From Pseudomonadota bacterium (GTDB taxonomy: Bacteria > Pseudomonadota > Alphaproteobacteria > Rhizobiales > Hyphomicrobiaceae), in the NCBI GenBank assembly GCA_023412805.1, contig JAEZRM010000001.1, forward strand, positions 1 through 7,081: a stretch of DNA of 7,081 bases, read 5' to 3'. The translations under genes were made by a program, and so were the position numbers. Below are positions 1 through 5,837 of the stretch, one piece after another. The notes below the pieces were generated by a model that saw only the letters and a program-made list of their open reading frames with translations, was not told the origin of the DNA and did no database searches. How positions within the stretch are numbered: the stretch's first letter is position 1; every line of letters begins with the position of its first letter.

Positions 1-489
1 ATGCTGCTGGGGGCTCTTGCGCTGCCGCTGGGGGGCTGCCTCCGGCCCATGTACGGCGAAGCCAAGCTCGGCGGCGGCTCCGTTGAGGCCGGGCTGAAGG
101 GCATTGTCATCGACGAAGTGCAGGACCGCCTGGGCCACTATCTGGTCGAGGAGCTCCGCTTCGAGCTGAACGGCTCCGGGGAGCAGGCGCCCCCGCGCTA
201 CCGGCTGTCGATGACCGCCACCGAGAACGTTCAGGCGACCATCGTCAACACGACGACGGGACGCGCGACCGCCGCGACGATCCTGGCGACCGTGAATTTC
301 ACCCTGACCGAGATCGCGTCCAAGCGCGAGGTCTTCAAAGGCACGGCTTTCGCTTCGGCGTCTTATGACCGCTCGCCGGACCGTTTCGCTGCGCTTAGAG
401 CCGCTCGCGACGCGGAGATCCGGATCGCGAAGACGCTCGCCGAGCAGCTACGGACCCGAATCGGCGCAAAGCTGGCCACGGGGACCTGA
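1..489 (+). CDS. lptE: LPS-assembly lipoprotein LptE (start uncertain, possibly 5'-partial)
   Basis: LptE is an outer-membrane lipoprotein that plugs and stabilises the LptD translocon, which inserts lipopolysaccharide into the outer leaflet. The visible protein is 162 residues. It begins with a short hydrophobic stretch ending in a lipobox, Leu-Gly-Gly-Cys, with Cys13 as the lipidation site. Next comes LRPMYG, resembling the FRPLYG segment that follows the lipid Cys in alphaproteobacterial LptE. The middle is beta-rich, and the C-terminal helix RIAKTLAEQLRTRIGA is typical of the family. The ATG at base 1 leaves only 12 residues before the Cys and no basic n-region, so the true start may lie left of the window. 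The stop is one base before the holA ATG, implying co-transcription and coupled translation. In alphaproteobacteria the pair usually follows leuS. The family call rests on lipobox, length and the holA neighbour. Sequence conservation in LptE is low. Confidence 0.82.
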   Translation: MLLGALALPLGGCLRPMYGEAKLGGGSVEAGLKGIVIDEVQDRLGHYLVEELRFELNGSGEQAPPRYRLSMTATENVQATIVNTTTGRATAATILATVNFTLTEIASKREVFKGTAFASASYDRSPDRFAALRAARDAEIRIAKTLAEQLRTRIGAKLATGT

Positions 490-490
490 G

Positions 491-1510
491 ATGGCGACGC
501 GCAAGGCCCACGAGGTGGACGCCTTCCTGCGCCGCCCCGATCCAGCCTTCGCGCTCTTCCTGGTTTACGGACCTAATGCGGGGCTCGTGAATGAGCGCGC
601 CAGACATCTGGCTCGCGGGTATGTGGAGGACCCGGAAGACGCATTCCAACTCGTCAAGCTCGAGGGCGACGAGATCGCCTCCGATCCTGCGCGACTGGCC
701 GATGAGGCTGGCACGATCGGACTCTTCGGAGGCCGCCGGTCCATCTGGGTGCGGGCCGGCTCCAAGAACCTGACGCCTTTGGTCCAGCCCCTGGTTGCTG
801 CGCCTCCGACCGACGCACGAGTGGTCCTTGAGGCGGGGGATCTCGCCGCTCGCAATCCGCTGCGGGCGCTCGTCGAAGGCGCGAAGACAGGCGTCGCGCT
901 TCCCTGCTACGCCGACGAAGCGCGCGACATCCCTACCCTCGTGGACGGAATCCTTCAGGAATTCGGACTGTCTGCCGACCGTGAGTCGAAGGAATTGCTT
1001 CGCCAGATCCTTGCCCCCGACCGGCTCCTGATCCGGCGGGAGATGGAGAAGCTGGCGGCCTACGCCCAGGGCGCCCGGCAAATCACGGCTGGCGACGTGG
1101 AGGCCGTCATGGCGGACGCGGCCGCCTCCGTGCTGGACGCCGTGCTCGACGCGCTCTTCCTCGGGGACATGGACGCCCTGGACCGAGGACTTGGCCGCCT
1201 GTTTCAGGAGGGCGAGGACGCTGGCGTCCTCGTGGGAGCCGGCCTGCGCCACGCGATGACTTTGCACAAGGCGCGGGTGAGCCTGGATCTCGGCGGCGAT
1301 ATGGACCGCGTGACCGACGCGGCCCGGGTCTTCTTCAAGCGGAAATCCGCTTTCCAGCGCCAGCTCACGAAATGGAGCCGCCCGGCGCTCGAAAGCGCCA
1401 TCGCCACGCTTCGGGAGGCTCAGGCCCAGGCTCGTCGCATGGGCGCCCTGTCGGAGTCGCTCGCCTCAAGGGCCTTCATCACGGTGGCGATGCGGGCCAG
1501 CCGGAGCTAG
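491..1510 (+). CDS. holA: DNA polymerase III subunit delta (clamp loader)
   Basis: This is the delta subunit of the clamp-loader complex, which opens the beta sliding clamp and loads it on primed DNA at the replication fork. The product is 339 residues, normal for the family. Residues 22-32 (LFLVYGPNAGL) match the first strand and degenerate P-loop of delta: the Gly-Pro-Asn-Ala is kept but the Gly-Lys-Thr of a working ATPase is missing, as expected for a non-hydrolysing subunit. Later family-like segments are GLFGGRRSIWVR, a helical lid with RLLIRREMEKLAAYA, and a C-terminal collar domain with FFKRKSAFQRQLTKWS. I chose ATG 491, one base after the lptE stop (TGAGATG), because the in-frame extension back to 365 is only an overlap with lptE and carries no family residues. 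There is only a weak purine-rich stretch (GGGGAC) upstream, so translation probably depends on coupling to lptE. Confidence 0.95.
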   Translation: MATRKAHEVDAFLRRPDPAFALFLVYGPNAGLVNERARHLARGYVEDPEDAFQLVKLEGDEIASDPARLADEAGTIGLFGGRRSIWVRAGSKNLTPLVQPLVAAPPTDARVVLEAGDLAARNPLRALVEGAKTGVALPCYADEARDIPTLVDGILQEFGLSADRESKELLRQILAPDRLLIRREMEKLAAYAQGARQITAGDVEAVMADAAASVLDAVLDALFLGDMDALDRGLGRLFQEGEDAGVLVGAGLRHAMTLHKARVSLDLGGDMDRVTDAARVFFKRKSAFQRQLTKWSRPALESAIATLREAQAQARRMGALSESLASRAFITVAMRASRS

Positions 1511-1511
1511 C

Positions 1512-2381
1512 TCAGTCCCTCAGGCGACGGCACAGCGTGTCCAGCTGGTCCAAAGTCTTGTACCGGATCTTGACCTCGCCCCCCCGGCTGCCGTGCTGGA
1601 TGGTCACCACCATGCCGAGCACGTCTTCAAGCGCCTTCTCTAGCGCCCGGGTATCCGGGTCCTTCTCCGGCCTCTGCCGCCTGGGAGCAGCCCCAGCATC
1701 AGCCTGGGCCTCCTGGGACATCTTCTCGACGTCTCGGACGTTCAGCCCCTTCTCGACGATGCGCTTGGCCGCGGCTTCCGGATCCGGCATCGTGAGCAGG
1801 GCACGGGCGTGCCCGGCCGTCAGCTGGCCCTCGGAGACCATGGCTTTCACCGGCTCAGGCAGCTTGAGAAGGCGCATGGTGTTCGCCACATGGCTGCGGC
1901 TCTTGCCGATGATCTTCGCCAGGTCCTGTTGCGAGTAGTTGAACTCGTTCGCCAGTTGCTCGTAACCGAGCGCCTCTTCCAGCGCGTTGAGGTCCGCCCG
2001 CTGGACGTTTTCGACAATGGCGAGTTCAAGCGCTTCGCGATCGGTGGCTTCGATCAGGATGATCGGCGCCTCATGGAGACCTGCCCGCTGGGCAGCCCGC
2101 CAGCGGCGCTCGCCTGCGATGATCTCGTAGACATCCGCCATTCCGGGGAGCGTGCGGACGAGGATCGGCTGGATGATTCCCTTCTCGCGAATGGAGGCTG
2201 CAAGGTCCTCCAAGTCGCTTTCCTCGAAGGTCTTGCGAGGATTGCGCGGGTTCGGCCGCAGGAATTCGATGGGAACGCGGCGTTGCCCTTTGGCGCGATC
2301 GACCGCCGCGACCTCATCCCCCACGTCTCCAATGAGCGCGGCGAGCCCTCGGCCGAGCCGGGACCGTGCTTCTTCAGCCAT
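1512..2381 (-). CDS. parB: Chromosome partitioning protein ParB
   Basis: ParB is a CTP-dependent DNA clamp that loads at parS, spreads over neighbouring DNA, and stimulates ParA to drive segregation of newly copied origins. The protein is 289 residues. In order it has: an N-terminal box LGRGLAALIGD (9-19), the segment that contacts ParA; the CTP-binding domain with LRPNPRNPRKTF (41-52) and the GERRWRAA motif (90-97); ENVQRADLN (124-132); a helix-turn-helix at about 148-173 (YSQQDLAKIIGKSRSHVANT and following) that reads parS; a charged, proline-containing linker at about 222-243; and a C-terminal dimerisation domain (about 244-289). All expected motifs are intact. The start is set by a strong AGGAG six bases upstream of the ATG. 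The gene lies 25 bases after parA and is last in the operon. Its stop is one base from the stop of convergent holA. The two parS sites in the window are its likely targets. Confidence 0.98.
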   Translation of the reverse strand: MAEEARSRLGRGLAALIGDVGDEVAAVDRAKGQRRVPIEFLRPNPRNPRKTFEESDLEDLAASIREKGIIQPILVRTLPGMADVYEIIAGERRWRAAQRAGLHEAPIILIEATDREALELAIVENVQRADLNALEEALGYEQLANEFNYSQQDLAKIIGKSRSHVANTMRLLKLPEPVKAMVSEGQLTAGHARALLTMPDPEAAAKRIVEKGLNVRDVEKMSQEAQADAGAAPRRQRPEKDPDTRALEKALEDVLGMVVTIQHGSRGGEVKIRYKTLDQLDTLCRRLRD

Positions 2382-2387
2382 GTTTCT

Positions 2388-2392
2388 CTCCT
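2388..2392 (-). promoter_or_regulatory. Ribosome binding site of parB
   Basis: AGGAG on the minus strand lies six bases upstream of the parB ATG within the 25-base parA-parB spacer. It is the strongest Shine-Dalgarno match in the window. It fixes the start at MAEEARSRLGRG and suggests efficient independent initiation rather than pure coupling to parA. Confidence 0.8.
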
Positions 2393-2406
2393 GTGGGCGC
2401 GCCGAC

Positions 2407-3246
2407 CTAGGCTGCGTGCAACGCGCGCTCGCGCTGGATGACCTCCGAGGCGAGCTTTAGATAGGCTTGCGACCCCGTGCATTTGAGGTCGTAGAGCAGC
2501 ACTGGCTTCCCGTAGGACGGGGCCTCTGAAACGCGAACATTTCGGGGGATGACGGTGTCGTACACCTTGTCGCCCATGAATTCGCGGACGTCCTGGACCA
2601 CTTGGGTCGACAGATTGTTTCGGGGATCAAACATCGTGAGTACGATGCCGTGGATGCTCAAGGAGGGGTTCAGGGCGGCGCGGACCTGCTCAACGGTCTT
2701 GAGCAGCTGGCTGAGACCTTCCAGGGCGAAGAACTCGCACTGAAGCGGGACAAGCACCGCACCAGCGGCAACCATGGCGTTGATCGTGAGCAGGTTCAAC
2801 GAAGGGGGGCAGTCGACAAGGATATAGGTAAAGCACTCCTCGCCAGCCGCGAGTTGGGTCGCATGAAGGGCGGAGATGGCGTTCCTCAACCGATGGGCTC
2901 GATCCCGTTCGCTCGCGATCTCAAGCTCCACCCCGAGGAGGTCCAGAGTCGACGGCGCAACGGACAGGCGCGGAACGGCTGTCTCCTGGACCGCCTCGTG
3001 CAGCGTCGAGTCCCCGATAAGCACGTTGTAGGTCGACCGCTTGCGGCTCTTGCGGTCAATACCCAAGCCCGTCGACGCGTTGCCCTGAGGATCCAGATCG
3101 ACGATCAGAACGCGCTCGCCTATTGCGGCCAGCGCCGTGCCGAGATTGATGGCTGTCGTCGTCTTTCCGACCCCGCCTTTCTGGTTAGCCAGGGCCAGCA
3201 CGCGAGGCCGGTCACCGGAACGACTGAGACGTATGGAGTCGGTCAT
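2407..3246 (-). CDS. parA: Chromosome partitioning ATPase ParA
   Basis: ParA is a Walker-type ATPase whose ATP dimers bind the nucleoid without sequence specificity. ParB-parS complexes stimulate its ATPase activity and follow the retreating ParA gradient, moving the origin to the cell pole. The 279-residue protein has the deviant Walker A motif KGGVGKTT (23-30) with the signature first lysine, Walker A' DLDPQGN (50-56), and Walker B ILVDCPPSLN (142-151). Family-typical segments follow, such as VPLQCEFFALEGLSQLL and VIPRNVRVSEAPSYGKP. The length fits chromosomal (Soj-type) ParA, which lacks the N-terminal DNA-binding domain of plasmid type Ia ParA. The ATG is preceded by AGAAGG at seven bases. 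It sits 20 bases after rsmG and 25 before parB, so it is probably in one transcript with both. Proximity to rsmG and mnmG marks it as the chromosomal copy. Confidence 0.98.
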   Translation of the reverse strand: MTDSIRLSRSGDRPRVLALANQKGGVGKTTTAINLGTALAAIGERVLIVDLDPQGNASTGLGIDRKSRKRSTYNVLIGDSTLHEAVQETAVPRLSVAPSTLDLLGVELEIASERDRAHRLRNAISALHATQLAAGEECFTYILVDCPPSLNLLTINAMVAAGAVLVPLQCEFFALEGLSQLLKTVEQVRAALNPSLSIHGIVLTMFDPRNNLSTQVVQDVREFMGDKVYDTVIPRNVRVSEAPSYGKPVLLYDLKCTGSQAYLKLASEVIQRERALHAA

Positions 3247-3253
3247 GTCCGCA

Positions 3254-3259
3254 CCTTCT
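3254..3259 (-). promoter_or_regulatory. Ribosome binding site of parA
   Basis: AGAAGG on the minus strand lies seven bases upstream of the parA ATG, inside the 20-base rsmG-parA spacer. It supports the start MTDSIRLSRSG rather than a later codon. Confidence 0.7.
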
Positions 3260-3266
3260 CAAAAGG

Positions 3267-3899
3267 CTATGTGGCGCGGCGAACGTCTGAAATCAGCAGG
3301 ATTCGGGCCTTCGAATCGGTACAGCTCGCCTTCACCGAGGCCTGGAATGTCCAATATTTAGAGGCGTCGGTCAATTCGCGCTCTACATCTTGACCCTTGG
3401 GGAAGACCCCTACCACAGGTCCTTTCAACAGCTCATTTGTGAGATCCAGCAGAACACTGAGCGGAGCCAGCGCTCGAGCCGTGACGCCCTCCACCTGCCC
3501 GATAAGGGTGGGGAGTACGTCTTCGATGCAATCATTATGGACCCGAACCGGAAGCGACAGACGGCGAGAAACATCCCTGAGGAAAGCGCATTTTCGACTG
3601 TTGCTCTCCACCAGATGAATTAATGCGCCCTGGCGCTCCCGAAGGAGGATTGCGAGCACCAGACCAGGAAATCCGGCGCCCGAACCGATATCAACCAGGC
3701 GTGCGGCCGTCCCGAGAAGCGGAAGCAGCTGAGCGCTGTCCTCGACGTGTCGATTCCAGACATTGTCGAGGGTCTTTGGCCCAACCAGATTCTTGACCTT
3801 CTGCCAGATCACGAGTTGATCGACATAGACCCGAAGCGCCTCTTCCGTTTCACGTGAAACACGAAGTCGATCCAAAACCTCGCGCTCCCCACCCATCAT
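3267..3899 (-). CDS. rsmG: 16S rRNA (guanine527-N7)-methyltransferase RsmG
   Basis: RsmG (formerly GidB) uses S-adenosylmethionine to methylate N7 of G527 in 16S rRNA within the 30S subunit. In several bacteria its loss gives low-level streptomycin resistance. The 210-residue product has RHVEDS (50-55), the SAM-binding loop DIGSGAGFPG (70-79), the acidic LVES (96-99) after the second strand, ARAL (141-144) and FPKG (166-169). All are family hallmarks in the right order. Its ATG overlaps the mnmG stop as ATGA, and a second ATG follows directly. GGAGG lies four bases before the first ATG and seven before the second, so the protein may begin one residue later (start at 3896). Codons 13-18 contain the parS palindrome, which encodes VSRET, so this stretch carries both protein and centromere information. 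Confidence 0.97.
   Translation of the reverse strand: MMGGEREVLDRLRVSRETEEALRVYVDQLVIWQKVKNLVGPKTLDNVWNRHVEDSAQLLPLLGTAARLVDIGSGAGFPGLVLAILLRERQGALIHLVESNSRKCAFLRDVSRRLSLPVRVHNDCIEDVLPTLIGQVEGVTARALAPLSVLLDLTNELLKGPVVGVFPKGQDVERELTDASKYWTFQASVKASCTDSKARILLISDVRRAT
3846..3861. promoter_or_regulatory. parS: parS centromere site inside rsmG
   Basis: On the minus strand the sequence is TGTTTCACGTGAAACG. It differs from the widely conserved 16-bp parS consensus TGTTNCACGTGNAACA only at the last base, and its inner 14 bases (3847-3860) form a perfect palindrome. ParB binds such sites through its helix-turn-helix, then clamps and spreads over adjacent DNA. The site lies about 1.5 kb upstream of the parB start, within codons 13-18 of rsmG, where it encodes Val-Ser-Arg-Glu-Thr. 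Identity with the known consensus plus parA and parB in the same operon make this a confident call. In vivo occupancy is not shown by the sequence. Confidence 0.93.
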
Positions 3900-5764
3900 A
3901 ACGCCTCCGAATCGACGCGCCAGCGGCGGACATGGGCCGCGACAATTGCTAGAGCGGCCGGAGTCATTCCCTCGAGTCGGGCCGCTTGGCCGAGGCTTTC
4001 TGGACGAACCTGGCTTAGGCGGCTCTGAAGCTCCGCTGAGAGTCCCGGCAATCCTGAGAAGCGGAGGGATGGCGGAATGACCGCGGACTCATCTCGCCTG
4101 AATGCTTCAATGTCCTTGCGCTGTCGGTCGAGGTAGACGGCGTACATGGCATCGACCGTCAGCTTCTCCCGAACATTCAACGGCGCTCTCCCGAGGTCCG
4201 GCCAAATCTTCTCGAGATCGGACCACGAAATCGTCGGATAGGATAGAAGATCGAAAGCGCTCCTGGTCGCGCCATCCTGGTTGAGCCGCAAGCCCAGCCG
4301 CGCGCCAGCCGCGGATGTCAGAGTCAGCACTTCAAGTTGATGGCGCCAACGAGCCAGGAGTTCTGCCTTCTGGCGATAGGCCGTCGAGCGCTCTGTCCCG
4401 ACCACCCCAACCGTCGAACCCCACTCAGTCAGCCGCTCGTCCGCGTTGTCGGCCCTGAGGGACAGGCGATACTCCGCCCGCGACGTGAACATGCGGTACG
4501 GTTCGGTCACGCCCCTGGTCACAAGGTCGTCAATCATCACGCCGAGGTAGGAGCGCGTCCGGTCAATGCAGACAGGCTCTCTGCCACCGGCCCGGAGCGC
4601 AGCGCTAATCCCTGCGAAAACGCCCTGGGCCGCAGCCTCTTCATAGCCGGTTGTCCCATTGATCTGACCGGCGAGGAACAGACCCCGGCAGGCGGAAACC
4701 TCAAGCGTCGCTCGAAGCTGCCGCGGATCGACGTAGTCATACTCGATCGCATATCCCGGCCGCAGCATCACTGCATGCTCCAGACCCGGAATACTGGCGA
4801 TCACTGCCTCCTGGACGTCCCGCGGCAACGACGTTGAAATGCCATTTGGGTAAACCGTGTCGTCGACCAGCCCCTCCGGCTCCAGAAAGATCTGATGTTT
4901 TGTTCTGTCGGCGAATCGAACGACTTTGTCTTCGATGGAGGGGCAGTATCGAGGCCCCCGCCCTTGGATCGCCCCTGAGAAGAGGGGCGACCTGGCGAGG
5001 TTCTCACGAATGATCGCGTGGGTGCGTTCAGTGGTTGAGGTGACCCCGCAAGCGACCTGCTGGACCTCGATACGGTCCGTCACGGTCGAGAACGGCTCAG
5101 GCGGATCGTCTCCCGCCTGACTGTCCAAATCGTTCCAAGCAATCGTGCGACCGTCCAGACGAGCTGGGGTCCCTGTCTTGAGACGTCCCATGGAGAGGCC
5201 TAGCGCGGCTATGGAATGCGCCAGCGCCACTGCTGGCGCTTCGCCGACCCGGCCCGCCGGCCAACGCTCGTCGCCCAGGTGGATGAGGCCGTTCAGGAAC
5301 GTGCCCGTCGTGATCACGACGGCAGGAGCGCAAAGCCTTCGCCCGTCGCCCAAATCCAAGCCTTGCACTTCTCCCTTGGCGGCGACCAGACCGGCCGCTT
5401 CACCTTCGATGACCGATAGACCGGCAGTCTCAAGGAGCAGATCCTGCACAGCTTTCTTGTACAGCTTGCGATCCGCTTGCGCCCGCGGACCTCGTACGGC
5501 GGGCCCCTTCCTACGGTTCAGAACGCGAAACTGGATCCCACCACGATCGGCGGCGCGGGCCATGATGCCATCGAGAGCGTCGATTTCTCGGACCAGGTGC
5601 CCCTTTCCCAGGCCTCCGATTGCCGGGTTGCAGGACATCTCTCCGACAGTCGCGAACCGGTGGGTGACCAAGGCGGTGCGAGCGCCCATGCGCGCCGCGG
5701 CCGCCGCTGCTTCAACCCCGGCGTGCCCGCCGCCGACAACGATCACTTCAAAAGTGGTGTTCAT
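3896..5764 (-). CDS. mnmG: tRNA uridine-5-carboxymethylaminomethyl modification enzyme MnmG
   Basis: MnmG (formerly GidA) is the FAD-dependent partner of MnmE. Together they build the 5-carboxymethylaminomethyl (or aminomethyl) group on wobble U34 of tRNAs that read two-codon sets. From the chosen start the protein has 622 residues, the usual size. It shows the dinucleotide-binding motif VVGGGHAGVEAA (9-20), MSCNPAIGGLGKG (43-55) with conserved Cys45, ITTGTFLNG (151-159), the signature GPRYCPSIEDK (270-280) with conserved Cys274, and GQINGTTGYEEAAAQG (366-381). The C-terminal helical domain includes EGMTPAAL (598-605). An in-frame extension of 32 residues would begin inside mnmE. I rejected it because MNTTFEVIVVGGG matches the family N-terminus and the extension is low-complexity. 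The upstream ribosome site is weak (AGAGCG). Its stop overlaps the rsmG start by four bases. Confidence 0.98.
   Translation of the reverse strand: MNTTFEVIVVGGGHAGVEAAAAAARMGARTALVTHRFATVGEMSCNPAIGGLGKGHLVREIDALDGIMARAADRGGIQFRVLNRRKGPAVRGPRAQADRKLYKKAVQDLLLETAGLSVIEGEAAGLVAAKGEVQGLDLGDGRRLCAPAVVITTGTFLNGLIHLGDERWPAGRVGEAPAVALAHSIAALGLSMGRLKTGTPARLDGRTIAWNDLDSQAGDDPPEPFSTVTDRIEVQQVACGVTSTTERTHAIIRENLARSPLFSGAIQGRGPRYCPSIEDKVVRFADRTKHQIFLEPEGLVDDTVYPNGISTSLPRDVQEAVIASIPGLEHAVMLRPGYAIEYDYVDPRQLRATLEVSACRGLFLAGQINGTTGYEEAAAQGVFAGISAALRAGGREPVCIDRTRSYLGVMIDDLVTRGVTEPYRMFTSRAEYRLSLRADNADERLTEWGSTVGVVGTERSTAYRQKAELLARWRHQLEVLTLTSAAGARLGLRLNQDGATRSAFDLLSYPTISWSDLEKIWPDLGRAPLNVREKLTVDAMYAVYLDRQRKDIEAFRRDESAVIPPSLRFSGLPGLSAELQSRLSQVRPESLGQAARLEGMTPAALAIVAAHVRRWRVDSEAL
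3904..3908 (-). promoter_or_regulatory. Ribosome binding site of rsmG, within the mnmG 3' end
   Basis: GGAGG on the minus strand is embedded in the last sense codons of mnmG (Ser-Glu-Ala-Leu). It is four bases before the first of two adjacent ATG codons and seven before the second. The spacing therefore slightly favours initiation at the second ATG, while the first makes the classic ATGA overlap with the mnmG stop. Confidence 0.7.
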
Positions 5765-5834
5765 GGGCGCTCTACATAAGGGTACCGGATGCCGGACGCC
5801 ACCGCGCATACCAGGCCGGCATGTTCCACGTGAA
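5765..5834 (-). other. mnmE-mnmG spacer (70 bases)
   Basis: This is the longest non-coding gap in the window. It contains most of the second parS site (down to 5822) and a 7-base inverted repeat, ATGCCGG (5789-5795) with CCGGCAT (5816-5822), around a 20-base loop. There is no T-run after the repeat on the minus strand, so it does not look like an intrinsic terminator. I see no convincing -35/-10 pair, and the ribosome site before mnmG is poor. mnmG is most simply read as transcribed through from mnmE. Confidence 0.5.
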
Positions 5835-5837
5835 TCA
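5822..5837. promoter_or_regulatory. parS: Second, slightly degenerate parS site at the mnmE stop codon
   Basis: On the minus strand the sequence is TGATTCACGTGGAACA. It keeps the CACGTG core and matches the parS consensus TGTTNCACGTGNAACA except at position 3 (A for T). That base is the third base of the mnmE TGA stop codon, so the site overlaps the end of mnmE and runs into the mnmE-mnmG spacer. The centre-to-centre distance to the perfect site in rsmG is about 1,976 bp. It is the only other CACGTG I found in the window. ParB binding is likely but may be weaker than at the perfect site. Confidence 0.72.

Noticed and set aside
395..1267. Long open frame of 290 codons on the minus strand opposite holA
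   Set aside because: No recognisable motif. Long shadow frames are expected opposite high-GC genes, and holA on the other strand is a clear family member.
1504..1513. 10-bp palindrome GAGCTAGCTC as an operator or terminator
   Set aside because: About seven perfect 10-bp palindromes are expected in 7 kb by chance, and it has no loop or T-run. It is mentioned only for its position at the holA/parB junction.
1809..2441. Open frame of 210 codons on the plus strand opposite parB
   Set aside because: Antisense to a complete ParB with all motifs; no recognisable domain of its own.
3346..3374. TTGACC, 17-base spacer, GACATT on the minus strand as a parA promoter within rsmG
   Set aside because: The -35 is good but the -10 matches only three of six bases. 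A transcription start map would be needed to accept it.
2602..3393. Open frame of 263 codons on the plus strand opposite parA and the rsmG end
   Set aside because: It runs antisense through the intact Walker motifs of parA, has no family features, and is a GC-driven shadow.
5772..5777. ATGTAG start-stop pair on the minus strand just upstream of mnmG
   Set aside because: A six-base match is expected by chance and there is no ribosome site clearly placed for it.
5789..5822. 7-base inverted repeat ATGCCGG / CCGGCAT in the mnmE-mnmG spacer
   Set aside because: The loop is 20 bases, no T-run follows, and a 7-base match at this distance in GC-rich DNA is easily chance.
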